From Leisingera caerulea DSM 24564 (lineage in GTDB: Bacteria > Pseudomonadota > Alphaproteobacteria > Rhodobacterales > Rhodobacteraceae): a stretch of DNA of 64,000 nucleotides. The DNA lies in the NCBI RefSeq assembly GCF_000473325.1, contig NZ_AXBI01000019.1:124001-188000 (forward strand), in the 5' to 3' direction. The notes beneath the pieces are model-generated. The model had not been told where the DNA came from. It was given only the letters and a program-made list of their open reading frames with translations, and searched no databases. Made by a program: the position numbers and the translations under genes. This document shows, piece after piece, positions 43,113 through 51,671 of the stretch. Position 1 is the stretch's first letter. Every line of letters begins with the position of its first letter.

Positions 43113-44249
43113 ATGAAGACCATTCGGATGCTGGCGATGGCGGCCGCAATTCCGGCGCTGGCAACGGCCGCGCAGGCGGAGACAAAAATCGGCATGATCA
43201 CCACCCTGTCCGGCGGCGGCGCGGGGCTGGGCGTGGATGTGCGCGACGGATTTATGCTGGCGATCGAACAGGACGGCCGCGACGGCGTCGAGGTGGTGAT
43301 CGAGGACGATCAGCGCAAGCCCGACGTGGCGGTGCAGATCGCCGACCGGATGATCCAGTCCGAGAAGGTGGACATCATGACCGGCATCATCTGGTCCAAC
43401 CTGGCAATGGCGGTGGTGCCTGCTGCAACCGCGCAGAACGTGTTCTACCTGTCGCCGAACGCCGGCCCCTCGGCCCTTGCGGGCAAGCGCTGCCATCCGA
43501 ATTACTTCAACGTCGCCTGGCAGAACGACAACCTGCACGAGGCTGCGGGCGCCTATGCCAATGAGGCGGGGCTGAAGAACAGCTTTATCCTGGCGCCGAA
43601 CTACCCGGCGGGCAAGGACGCGCTGACCGGCTACAAGCGGATGTACGACGGCGAGCTGGCCGGTGAGATCTACACCAAGCTGGGCCAGACCGATTATGCC
43701 GCTGAAATCGCACAGATCCGCGCTTCGGGCGCCGACTCGGTCTATTTCTTCCTGCCCGGCGGCATGGGGATTTCCTTCCTCAAGCAGTATGCAGGCAGCG
43801 GCGTCGATCTGCCGGTGGTCGGCCCGGCGTTCTCCTTTGACCAGGGTATCCTGCAGGCGGTGGGTGATGCCGCGCTGGGGGTGAAGAACACCTCGCAGTG
43901 GAACAAAGACATCGACAATGAGGCCAACGCCGAATTTGTCGCCTCCTTCCAGGAAAAATACGGCCGTCTGCCCTCGCTGTACGCGAGCCAGGGCTTTGAC
44001 ACCGCCAACCTGATCCTGAGCGCGCTGGACAAGGCGGAGCCCGGCGACCAGGACGCGTTTCGGGCGGCGCTGAAGGCGGCGGAGTTCGCCTCCGTGCGCG
44101 GTGACTTCAAATTTGGTGACAACCACCACCCGATCCAGGACATTTATGTCCGCGAAGTGATCAAGGAAGGCGATGTCTTTACCAACAAGATCATCGCCAC
44201 CGGCCTGAAAGACCACGCCGACGCTTATGGCGGCGAGTGCAAGATGTAA
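43113..44249 (+). CDS. livK: Branched-chain-amino-acid-type ABC transporter substrate-binding protein
   Basis: A 378-residue periplasmic binding protein of the LivK type (peripla_BP_6). Signal peptide MKTIRMLAMAAAIPALATAAQA, then KIGMITTLSGGGAGLGVDVRDGFMLA. ATG 43113 follows GGGAGG at 43097-43102. The ligand may be an amino acid, amide or other small amine-containing compound; LivK-type pockets vary and cannot be read here. First gene of a LivKHMGF operon. Confidence 0.9.
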   Translation: MKTIRMLAMAAAIPALATAAQAETKIGMITTLSGGGAGLGVDVRDGFMLAIEQDGRDGVEVVIEDDQRKPDVAVQIADRMIQSEKVDIMTGIIWSNLAMAVVPAATAQNVFYLSPNAGPSALAGKRCHPNYFNVAWQNDNLHEAAGAYANEAGLKNSFILAPNYPAGKDALTGYKRMYDGELAGEIYTKLGQTDYAAEIAQIRASGADSVYFFLPGGMGISFLKQYAGSGVDLPVVGPAFSFDQGILQAVGDAALGVKNTSQWNKDIDNEANAEFVASFQEKYGRLPSLYASQGFDTANLILSALDKAEPGDQDAFRAALKAAEFASVRGDFKFGDNHHPIQDIYVREVIKEGDVFTNKIIATGLKDHADAYGGECKM

Positions 44250-44322
44250 GCTAAGCCTCTGAGCGGAGACGCCCTGTCCGGCGTCTCCGCAAGCGGTCAA
44301 GCTTCCCCGCGGAAATCCGAAA

Positions 44323-45243
44323 ATGACTTATATTCTTGTTCTGGAGCAGATCCTGAATGGGCTCCAGCTCGGGGTGATGCTGTTCCTGATGGCAGCCGGG
44401 CTGACGCTGGTGTTCGGGGTGATGGGGCTGATCAACCTCGCCCATGGTTCGCTATATATGGTGGGCGCCTTTGCCGCTGCTGCAGTGGCGGGCTGGACCG
44501 GCTCCTTCGTGCTGGCGCTGGCGGCCAGCCTCGCTGCCGCCGCCGCCGCGGGTGCGCTGATGGAGCTGGTGGTAATCCGGCGCCTGTACCGGCGGGACCA
44601 TCTGGATCAGGTGCTGGCGACCTTTGCGCTGATCCTGATCTTTTCCGAAGGCACCCGCTGGCTGTTCGGCTCCTTCCCGCTGTTCCTGGATGTGCCGTCC
44701 TATCTGTCGGGGCCTGTCAGCCTGCCGGGGGGGATTGAATATCCGCTGTACCGTCTGACCATCATCCTGATCGGATTGGGCATTGCCGCCGGGCTGTTCC
44801 TGCTGATCGCCCGCACCCGCATCGGCATTCAGATCCGTGCAGGCGAGGCCGACCGCGAGATGATTGCCGCGCTCGGCGTCGATATTTCCAAGCTTTACAC
44901 GCTGGTCTTTGCCCTTGGCGCGGCGCTGGCCGGGCTGGCGGGGGCGCTGGTGGGCGCGATCCAGTCTGTGCAGGTCGGCATGGGTGAGCCGGTTCTGATC
45001 CTGGCCTTTGTGGTGATCGTGATCGGCGGCATCGGCTCCATCAAGGGGGCCTTGGCGGGTGCGCTGCTGGTGGGGATGACCGATACTCTGGGCGGGGTTT
45101 TCCTGCCGCAGCTGTTCGGCTTGTTTCTGGACCCGGCCAGCGCGGCCTCTGCCGGGGCGTCGCTGGCGTCGATGCTGATCTATATCCTGATGGCGGCAAT
45201 CCTCTTGGTGCGCCCCTCTGGCCTTTATGGAGGGAGCGCATGA
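44323..45243 (+). CDS. livH: Branched-chain-amino-acid-type ABC transporter permease (LivH)
   Basis: A 306-residue inner-membrane permease with about eight helices (QILNGLQLGVMLFLMAAGLTLVFGVMGLINLAHGSLYM… and the LivH signature VIVIGGIGSIKGALAGALLVGMTDT). It begins 73 bp after livK and its stop overlaps the livM start. Confidence 0.92.
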   Translation: MTYILVLEQILNGLQLGVMLFLMAAGLTLVFGVMGLINLAHGSLYMVGAFAAAAVAGWTGSFVLALAASLAAAAAAGALMELVVIRRLYRRDHLDQVLATFALILIFSEGTRWLFGSFPLFLDVPSYLSGPVSLPGGIEYPLYRLTIILIGLGIAAGLFLLIARTRIGIQIRAGEADREMIAALGVDISKLYTLVFALGAALAGLAGALVGAIQSVQVGMGEPVLILAFVVIVIGGIGSIKGALAGALLVGMTDTLGGVFLPQLFGLFLDPASAASAGASLASMLIYILMAAILLVRPSGLYGGSA

Positions 45244-46229
45244 TGCTGACGCGCGAGAGCCTGCTCAACTGGGCGATGATTGCGGCGCTGCTGATCGTGC
45301 CGCTGGCAGCGTGGTCGCTGGATGAGCCCTTTATCATCACTTTGGCCACCAAGGCCGCGATCCTGGCGCTGGCGGGTGTGGGACTGAATATTGCCCTTGG
45401 CCTTGGCGGGCTGATCAGCCTGGGCCATGCGGCGTTCTTCGGGATTGGGGGTTATGCTATGGGCATCCTTGCCGCCCATGCCCAGAATTATGAGCCGCTG
45501 TTCGACTGGCCGTTCCTGTTTGAGGGCAGCAACCAGATGCCGCTGATCTGGCTGGTGGCGGTTGTGTTCAGCGCGCTGGCGGCGCTGGTGATCGGCGCGC
45601 TGTCCTTGCGCACCTCGGGTGTCTATTTCATCATGATCACCCTCGCCTTCGGGCAGATGCTGTATTACTTCGCGATCAGCTGGAGCGCCTATGGCGGCGA
45701 GGACGGGCTGTCGATCTGGGTGCGCAACGAATTTCCGGGTCTCAACACCCTCGATCCGATCCAGTTCTTTGCCATTGCCTATGTGATCCTGTGTCTGGCG
45801 CTGGTGTTTGCCGCGCGGCTGGCGCGCTCGCCCTTCGGGCTGGCGCTGGCGGCGGCGCGGCAGAATGAGGAGCGGGTGCAGGCGGTGGGCCTGACGCCGT
45901 TTACTCTGCGGCTGACCGCATTCGTGATTTCCGGGGCCATCACCGGGCTGGCGGGGGCGCTGTTTGCCGATCTCAACCGCTTTGTCAGCCCCACCATGCT
46001 CAGCTGGCACACCAGCGGCGAGATCATGATCTTCGTGATCCTTGGCGGGGTCGGGCGGCTGTATGGCCCGGTCGCGGGGGCGGCGCTGTACATCATGCTG
46101 GAGCATCTCTTGGGCGGTGTCAGCGATTACTGGCAGATCTTCCTGGGCGTGCTGCTGCTGCTGATCGTGCTGTTTGCCCGCGGCGGGCTGATCGGGGCGC
46201 TGGCAGGACGGGAGAAGGCGCATGGCTGA
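45240..46229 (+). CDS. livM: Branched-chain-amino-acid-type ABC transporter permease (LivM)
   Basis: A 329-residue LivM permease with GLNIALGLGGLISLGHAAFFGIGGYAMGIL and the ILGGVGRLYGPVAGAAL loop. Two consecutive ATGs (45240 and 45243) are available; the first makes an ATGA overlap with livH. Pairs with LivH to form the channel. Confidence 0.92.
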   Translation: MMLTRESLLNWAMIAALLIVPLAAWSLDEPFIITLATKAAILALAGVGLNIALGLGGLISLGHAAFFGIGGYAMGILAAHAQNYEPLFDWPFLFEGSNQMPLIWLVAVVFSALAALVIGALSLRTSGVYFIMITLAFGQMLYYFAISWSAYGGEDGLSIWVRNEFPGLNTLDPIQFFAIAYVILCLALVFAARLARSPFGLALAAARQNEERVQAVGLTPFTLRLTAFVISGAITGLAGALFADLNRFVSPTMLSWHTSGEIMIFVILGGVGRLYGPVAGAALYIMLEHLLGGVSDYWQIFLGVLLLLIVLFARGGLIGALAGREKAHG

Positions 46230-46977
46230 GGCGGTTCTGAAAACCAAGGGCCTGTGCAAGAGCTTTGGCGCGCTGCAGGCAAGCAAAGATGTCTCGCTGG
46301 ACCTGCGGCCCGGTGAAATCCACGCGCTGATCGGACCGAACGGGGCGGGCAAATCCACGCTGATCAAGCAGATCGCGGGCAATATCGCGCCGGACAGCGG
46401 CCAGGTGGAGCTGCTCGGCCGGGATGTCACCGCGCTGGACACCGTGGCGCGGGCGCGGATGGGGCTGGGGCGGACGTTCCAGATTTCGGCGCTGGCGATG
46501 GAATACACCGTGCTGCAGAACGCGGTGCTGGGGGCGCTGGGGGGCCGGGGCCGGCCGTTCCATTTCTTCCGCAACGTGATGAAGGATCCGGAGCTGCTGG
46601 CGCAGGCGCGCGACGCGCTGGAGCGGGTGGGGCTGACAGACGATGCAAACCGCCGCACCGCCGACCTGTCGCACGGCCAGCGCCGCCAGCTGGAGGTGGC
46701 GGTGGCGCTGACGCTGAAGCCCAGGCTGTTCCTGATGGATGAGCCGATGGCGGGCCTGGGCGCGGCCGGGTCCAAGGCGCTGACCGGGTTCCTGGATGGC
46801 TTGCGGCAGGAGGCGCCGATCCTGCTGGTGGAGCATGACATGGACGCGGTCTTTGCGCTGGCGGACCGGATCAGCGTGCTGGTCTACGGCCAGATCATTG
46901 CCACCGGCACCGCGGACGACATCCGCGCCAACGCCGAGGTGCGCCGCGCCTATCTGGGAGAGGAGGACGCCGCATGA
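46222..46977 (+). CDS. livG: Branched-chain-amino-acid-type ABC transporter ATPase (LivG)
   Basis: A 251-residue ATPase with Walker A GPNGAGKST, the LivG-type signature segment LSHGQRRQLEVAVAL and Walker B LFLMDEPMAGLG, ending with the LivG tail (ANAEVRRAYLGEE). Starts 8 bp inside livM. Confidence 0.93.
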   Translation: MAEAVLKTKGLCKSFGALQASKDVSLDLRPGEIHALIGPNGAGKSTLIKQIAGNIAPDSGQVELLGRDVTALDTVARARMGLGRTFQISALAMEYTVLQNAVLGALGGRGRPFHFFRNVMKDPELLAQARDALERVGLTDDANRRTADLSHGQRRQLEVAVALTLKPRLFLMDEPMAGLGAAGSKALTGFLDGLRQEAPILLVEHDMDAVFALADRISVLVYGQIIATGTADDIRANAEVRRAYLGEEDAA

Positions 46978-47663
46978 GCCTGCTGACCTTACACGGCGTC
47001 GAGGCCTCTTACGGCCCGGCGCAGGCCTTGTTCGGCGTCGATCTGGAGATCGGCGAGGGCGAGGTGGTGGCGCTGATGGGCCGCAACGGGATGGGCAAAT
47101 CCACCACCATCAAAACCATCTGCGGGATGCTGGGAACCTCCAAGGGGGAGCTGACGTTCGACGGCCATGACCTGCGCCAGCTGCCGTCTTACAAGATCGC
47201 GCGGCTGGGTGTCGGTCTGGTGCCCGAGGGGCGGCGCTGTTTTGCGCCGCTCACAGTGGAGGAGAACCTGATTGCCGCCGCCCGGCCCGGGCCCTGGGAC
47301 ATGAAGAAGGTCGCAGAGCTGTTCCCGCGGCTGGAGGAGCGGCGCAGCCAGACCGCCGGATCGCTGTCGGGCGGCGAGCAGCAGATGCTGACCATCGGCC
47401 GCGCTCTGATGACCAATCCGCGGCTGCTGATCCTGGACGAGGCAACCGAAGGCCTGGCGCCGGTGGTGCGGCAGGAGATCTGGGCCGCGATCGGGCGGCT
47501 CAAGCGCGAGGCGGGGCTGGCCATTCTGGTGGTCGACAAATCGCTGAAGGAGCTGTCGGCCATCGCCGACCGCGCGGTGATCCTCAACAAGGGCAGCAAC
47601 GCCTGGGGCGGCAGCATCGGCGAGCTGCCGGCAGAGGTGGCGGACCGGTATTTGGGGGTGTGA
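46974..47663 (+). CDS. livF: Branched-chain-amino-acid-type ABC transporter ATPase (LivF)
   Basis: A 229-residue ATPase with Walker A GRNGMGKSTT, signature LSGGEQQMLTIGRALM and Walker B LLILDEATEGLAP. ATG overlaps the livG stop by 4 bp. Last gene of the operon; the TonB-dependent receptor follows after a 212-bp gap with its own promoter signals. Confidence 0.93.
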   Translation: MSLLTLHGVEASYGPAQALFGVDLEIGEGEVVALMGRNGMGKSTTIKTICGMLGTSKGELTFDGHDLRQLPSYKIARLGVGLVPEGRRCFAPLTVEENLIAAARPGPWDMKKVAELFPRLEERRSQTAGSLSGGEQQMLTIGRALMTNPRLLILDEATEGLAPVVRQEIWAAIGRLKREAGLAILVVDKSLKELSAIADRAVILNKGSNAWGGSIGELPAEVADRYLGV

Positions 47664-47875
47664 CCCCCGGGGCCAGTCAACGGCGCCTTTGGGCGTAAAA
47701 GGTGATGCATTTTTGCAAGTTTTGAACCTTAGGAACGGCTGTTCCCGGCACCCTTCGGGCCTTTGGCCCGGCAGGCGGCGATTGGCGCTTGACCACGCGC
47801 CTGATCCTTACTAGCCCGCACTTACCCAGCAATACGTCAGGCAGAAATTGCAACCGCACATAGCGGAGATGGGAC
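47664..47875 (+). promoter_or_regulatory. Upstream region of the TonB-dependent receptor
   Basis: Contains the octamer AACCTTAG (47725-47732), also found in the fecBCDE upstream region (57668-57675), and a GGAAC-GGCT-GTTCC inverted repeat (47732-47745) abutting it. A CGGGCC-TTT-GGCCCG hairpin (47756-47770) may end transcription from livF. An iron-responsive site is plausible; I cannot assign Fur, Irr or RirA. No cobalamin-riboswitch motif was seen. Confidence 0.4.
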
Positions 47876-49975
47876 ATGATTCTGCGACGTACTGCTGCGT
47901 CAGCTTGTGCCCTGCTGGCAGCCATGCCGGCACTGGCCGAAGTTGTCGAGCTTGAACAAATCAACGTAAACCAGCACAGCGGCGAGGGCTTCTTTGGCGA
48001 GAGCATCTCGCTGGAGACCGGCGCCATTGCCAAGACCGGCGACCCGATTGCGGAAACGCCGCGATCGGTGACGGTTGTGACCGCCCAGGAAATCGCTGCG
48101 CGCGGCGCCCAGAACGTGGAGCAGGCGCTGCAATACTCCGCGGGCATCGTCGGCGGCCAGTGGGGGCTGGACAACCGCGCTGACTGGTATCTGGTCCGCG
48201 GCTTCAGGGCCAGCACGCTGCATGACGGGCTGCCTGCCCGCTATGGCTTCTACAATGACACCAAGCCTGAGCCCTTCCTGCTGAACAGCATCGAAGTGCT
48301 GAAAGGGCCGGCCTCCGGCCTGTATGGCAGCGGCTCGGTCGGCGGGGTGGTGAACACCACCTCCAAAACCGCGGCGCAGGACGCCGAAAACCTGCTTCAA
48401 CTGCAGGTTGGATCGCATGACCGCAAGCAGGTGGCCGCAGATGTCAGCGGTGATCTGAACGAGAGCGGCACCCTGCGCTACCGGTTTGTTGGGGTGCTGC
48501 GGGATGCCGAGACCCAGGTTGATCATTCGCAGGACGACGTGCTGGCGCTGGCGCCGTCCATCACCTGGCGGCCCAATGAGGATACCGAGCTGACGGTGCT
48601 GGCCAACTATCAGGAGACCGAAGGCAGCCCGCTGATCCAGTTCGCCTCGATTTATGGCACGCTGCTGCCTGCGACGGGGTTCGGCAATGGCGATTTCCTC
48701 CCCAGCAGCGTTTTTGTCGGTGAGCCGGGGTTCGACAGGTTCGACACCGAGCAGCGCGCCATCACCGCGATGTTCAAGCACCGGTTCAACACGGTCTGGA
48801 GCCTCAACGCCAATGCGCGCTATCTGGACGCCGAAGCCCTGTACCAGCACGCCTGGTGGGCTTTCGACAACACCGGCACCGGCCGGTACAATCCGGACGG
48901 CACCATCAACCGCACGTTCTACCGCGCGGAAAACCGGCTGAAGACCTGGGCAATCGACGCCTATGCCACCGCGGAATATGCGCTTGGCGGCTTTGATATG
49001 CGGACCTTTGCCGGGGTGAGCTACACCCGCGGGCATTATGACAGCGATACCGGTTATGGCGCCCAGGTTGGCCCCATCGACCCGTTCAACCCGGTCTATG
49101 CCGGCTATCCTTCGATCACCGTGGCAGACACGCCCGGCACCTCGATCACTGAGGCGGGCGCTTATGTCCAGCATCGCGCTTCCTACGACGGGCGGCTGTT
49201 CGTTGATCTGGGCCTGCGTTACGGCGACATCGAAACCGGGGCGAGCAACGGCAGCTTTGGCGCGACGAGCATCGCCGCCAAGGACAGCGAATGGACCACC
49301 AACGCGGCGGTTATGTACCGGTTCGGCAACGGCGTGGCCCCCTACATCAGCTATGCCGAAAGCTTCCGCCAGGATGCGATCGGCACCGATGTGAATGGGA
49401 CCCCGTTTGAGCCGACACGCGGCGAGCAGGTAGAAATCGGCGTGAAATACCACCCGCTTGGTACCGATACGCTGCTGACGGCGGCGGTGTTCGACCTGAC
49501 CAAGTCGAACCTGACGGTGGCCGATCCAGGCAATCCCGGCTTTCAGGTGCAATCGGGCGAAGCCACCGCCAAGGGGCTGGAGCTGGAAGCCTATCACCGG
49601 TTCGGCGATCTGACGGTTGATGCGGCCTATACCTATCTCGACACCGAAGATGCCGAGGGCGATTACATCGCCCAGGTGCCCAAGAACGCGGCGTCACTGT
49701 GGCTGAACTATGCGCCGCGGCAGGGCCAGTTGCAGGGTTGGACATTCGGGGCCGGGGTTCGCTACAACGGCGAGGCCTGGGGTGGGTCCAGCACCTACCT
49801 GACTCCGTCCTACACGCTGTATGACGCAGCGGTGTCTTACGGCCAGGACAACTGGCTGGTGTCGCTGAACGTGCGCAACCTGAGCGATGAACGCTATGTC
49901 ACCACCTGTGCGGGCGGTGCCTGCTATTTTGGCGACGGGCGCAACGTGGCGCTGACGCTCTCCACCAAGTTCTGA
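47876..49975 (+). CDS. TonB-dependent siderophore receptor
   Basis: A 699-residue outer-membrane receptor. The signal peptide (about 1-21) and plug domain (RSVTVVTAQEIAARGAQNVEQALQYSAGIV; DWYLVRGFRAS; IEVLKGPASGLYGSGSVGGVVNTTSK) are followed by a beta-barrel ending in Phe (LTLSTKF). A TonB-box-like ELEQINV segment lies at about 24-30. The FpvA/FhuA/ferrichrome-type pattern suggests a hydroxamate or catecholate siderophore. Faces the ABC-TonB operon, sharing a strong bidirectional terminator. Ligand unknown. Confidence 0.93.
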   Translation: MILRRTAASACALLAAMPALAEVVELEQINVNQHSGEGFFGESISLETGAIAKTGDPIAETPRSVTVVTAQEIAARGAQNVEQALQYSAGIVGGQWGLDNRADWYLVRGFRASTLHDGLPARYGFYNDTKPEPFLLNSIEVLKGPASGLYGSGSVGGVVNTTSKTAAQDAENLLQLQVGSHDRKQVAADVSGDLNESGTLRYRFVGVLRDAETQVDHSQDDVLALAPSITWRPNEDTELTVLANYQETEGSPLIQFASIYGTLLPATGFGNGDFLPSSVFVGEPGFDRFDTEQRAITAMFKHRFNTVWSLNANARYLDAEALYQHAWWAFDNTGTGRYNPDGTINRTFYRAENRLKTWAIDAYATAEYALGGFDMRTFAGVSYTRGHYDSDTGYGAQVGPIDPFNPVYAGYPSITVADTPGTSITEAGAYVQHRASYDGRLFVDLGLRYGDIETGASNGSFGATSIAAKDSEWTTNAAVMYRFGNGVAPYISYAESFRQDAIGTDVNGTPFEPTRGEQVEIGVKYHPLGTDTLLTAAVFDLTKSNLTVADPGNPGFQVQSGEATAKGLELEAYHRFGDLTVDAAYTYLDTEDAEGDYIAQVPKNAASLWLNYAPRQGQLQGWTFGAGVRYNGEAWGGSSTYLTPSYTLYDAAVSYGQDNWLVSLNVRNLSDERYVTTCAGGACYFGDGRNVALTLSTKF

Positions 49976-50001
49976 GCCCTTCCGCAGCGGTTCAAAAAGG
50001 A

Positions 50002-50033
50002 AAAGGCCCGCGCACGGCGCGCGGGCCTTTTTT
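50002..50033. terminator. Strong bidirectional terminator
   Basis: AAAGGCCCGCGC (50002-50013) and GCGCGGGCCTTT (50019-50030) make a perfect 12-bp stem around ACGGC, followed by T-runs on the plus strand and A-rich sequence (T-rich on the minus strand) on the other side. It sits between the receptor and tonB, which converge. Confidence 0.9.
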
Positions 50034-50071
50034 GCCGGGTCAGACACTGTGGCGGGTTTATCTTGAAAAGC

Positions 50072-50899
50072 TCATCGGCAGATTGAAGGTGAGCTGGCTG
50101 AGGCTGAGTTTCTTGGGGGGGAGGGGAATTTTCCGGCCCGCGTTACCGCCTGCAGCGCCGCCTGGTCAAACACGGCGCTGCCGGAGGATTTGGCAATCCG
50201 GTACCCGAGAAGCTGACCGGAGCGGGACACGGTGATCCGCACCACCGCTACGCCGCTGCCGCTGGCGCCAGAGGGGTAACGCTTGCGGCGTTCGATGCGG
50301 GCGCGGATTTTTGCGCCCCAGACCGCTTGCAGCCTGGCCCGCTGCCCGGCCTCGGCAGTGGCAGCAGCAGAGCCGCCCGCCTGCCCGGCCTGTGCGCCGC
50401 CGCCAGACCCGGCGGCGCGCTGCCCGGCCCGGCTGGCTGAAGTCTGCTCCGCCTTACGCGCCTGCTGCGGTTCGCGCGTGCGCTTGGGCTTCGGGCGCGG
50501 CTGCGGCTCAGGTTTTGCCTCCGGCTCAGGCTTTTGCTCAGGCGGCGGCGGGGGCGGCGTGGTGTCTATCTCCAGCGTTTCGGCAGGCGCGGGCCGGGCC
50601 AGTGCAATCTGCGCGGCCGCGCGCGGCGCCTGGGCCAGCTCGAACTGCGGTACCGCGGGCGCCGCGGAGACAGTAGGCGGCCGGGTCAGGTCTGGCTGCA
50701 GTTGCGGCACGGCCTGCGGCGGGCGCTGCCAGGCTTCGACCATTTCGGCCATGGTGGCATCCGCGGCCTGGACAGAGACCAGCGCATCGCCGCCCGCGCC
50801 GCTCGACTGTGTGCCGGAGCGGGGCGCGGCGGCGAACAGCGCGGCGTGGATCAGCGCGGCGATCCCGGCAAAGACGGTGAGTTCGGCGGCGCGTTTCAT
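50072..50899 (-). CDS. tonB: TonB energy transducer; C-terminus out of frame at a homopolymer
   Basis: A 275-residue TonB: N-terminal anchor (AELTVFAGIAALIHAALFAAA), Pro/Glu/Lys-rich linker (PPPPPPEQKPEPEAKPEPQPRPKPK), and a periplasmic domain with [23 protein letters not shown] and FDQAALQAVTRAGKFP. It should then end with a strand like LTFNLPMSFSR. Those residues are encoded, but in another frame: after C4TC7 (G-run 50115-50121 on the plus strand) the present frame gives unrelated residues and stops at 50072. One extra C would read KKLSLSQLTFNLPMSFSR with a stop at 50058. So the gene is frameshifted, phase-variable or mis-sequenced here. Overlaps the exbD gene start by 4 bp. Confidence 0.87.
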   Translation of the reverse strand: MKRAAELTVFAGIAALIHAALFAAAPRSGTQSSGAGGDALVSVQAADATMAEMVEAWQRPPQAVPQLQPDLTRPPTVSAAPAVPQFELAQAPRAAAQIALARPAPAETLEIDTTPPPPPPEQKPEPEAKPEPQPRPKPKRTREPQQARKAEQTSASRAGQRAAGSGGGAQAGQAGGSAAATAEAGQRARLQAVWGAKIRARIERRKRYPSGASGSGVAVVRITVSRSGQLLGYRIAKSSGSAVFDQAALQAVTRAGKFPSPPRNSASASSPSICR

Positions 50900-51279
50900 T
50901 GCGGGCGCACCGCCAGTTCGGCCCGGCTGAGCCCGGCGGCTGCCAGCTGCCGCAGGATCCGCGCCAGCACCGCGGCCTCCAGCCCGGCATCGGCCCGCAG
51001 CTGCACCGCGGCGCTGTCGGTGCTGGCGGCGGCCAGCCGGGCAATCGCCGCCTCGCCCCCGGCTCCGTCAAAGTGCATTTGGCCATCCGCATCAATATAC
51101 AGCACAGCGTCTGCCTTGGCCTCGGTGTCCAGCGCGGCCTCGGGCGGGGTGACGTCGAAGGGCTCGGGCTGGGCCAGGCGGGAGGTCATCAGGAAGAAGA
51201 TCAACAGCAGAAACACCACGTTGATCATCGGCACGATGGATTCAGCCCGCGGGCGGCGGGGGGGATCGGTCAGGTCCAT
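50896..51279 (-). CDS. exbD: ExbD/TolR-family protein with Asn at the membrane Asp position
   Basis: A 127-residue ExbD: short cytosolic start, one membrane helix (IVPMINVVFLLLIFFLMTS) and a periplasmic domain. The family's essential Asp in the first turn of this helix (PMIDVVF) is Asn here, AAC in the DNA. The second ExbD, encoded just upstream, keeps Asp. The two probably form a mixed dimer in the ExbB channel. Followed by tonB with 4-bp overlap. Confidence 0.9.
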   Translation of the reverse strand: MDLTDPPRRPRAESIVPMINVVFLLLIFFLMTSRLAQPEPFDVTPPEAALDTEAKADAVLYIDADGQMHFDGAGGEAAIARLAAASTDSAAVQLRADAGLEAAVLARILRQLAAAGLSRAELAVRPQ

Positions 51280-51289
51280 GCGCGTCTCC

Positions 51290-51667
51290 TCATTCCACCA
51301 GCACGAAATTGGTGAAGCCCGCCTGCCGCAGCAGCGCGGTCACGTCGGTGATGCGCTGCAGGCTGGCCTTTTCGCGGCCGCGCAGCACCAGCAGGTCAGC
51401 CGGGGTTTCCATCAGCGGCGCCAGCGCCTGCGTCAGGTTGCTGCCGGCCACCGGAACGCCGTTGATGTCCAGATTGTTCGGCCCGATCCCGATCAGCCGC
51501 GGCGGGCCGGTGTAAGTGCCGCCCTGACCGGCCAGCGGCAGGTCCAGCACGGCCTCCATGCCAAAGCGCGAGGCCAGCATGAAGAACACCAAGAGCAGGA
51601 ACACCACGTCGATCATCGGCGTCAGGCTCGGCTTGCGCCGGGGTTTGGCGGGCGGGTCCAGCAGCAT
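51290..51667 (-). CDS. exbD: ExbD/TolR-family protein with canonical membrane Asp
   Basis: A 125-residue ExbD with LTPMIDVVFLLLVFFMLASRF, containing the proton-pathway Asp, and a periplasmic domain ending FVLVE. It lies 4 bp after exbB and 10 bp before the Asn-type ExbD. It transmits proton motive force with ExbB and TonB. Confidence 0.92.
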   Translation of the reverse strand: MLLDPPAKPRRKPSLTPMIDVVFLLLVFFMLASRFGMEAVLDLPLAGQGGTYTGPPRLIGIGPNNLDINGVPVAGSNLTQALAPLMETPADLLVLRGREKASLQRITDVTALLRQAGFTNFVLVE

Positions 51668-51671
51668 CGTC

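Noticed and set aside
47664..47875. Cobalamin riboswitch ahead of the TonB-dependent receptor
   Set aside because: No conserved B12-box sequence was seen, and the partner operon contains siderophore rather than cobalamin functions.
50072..50899. Treating the tonB gene as a simple intact gene
   Set aside because: The expected C-terminal residues are encoded in another frame just downstream of a homopolymer, so it is reported as disrupted or variable.
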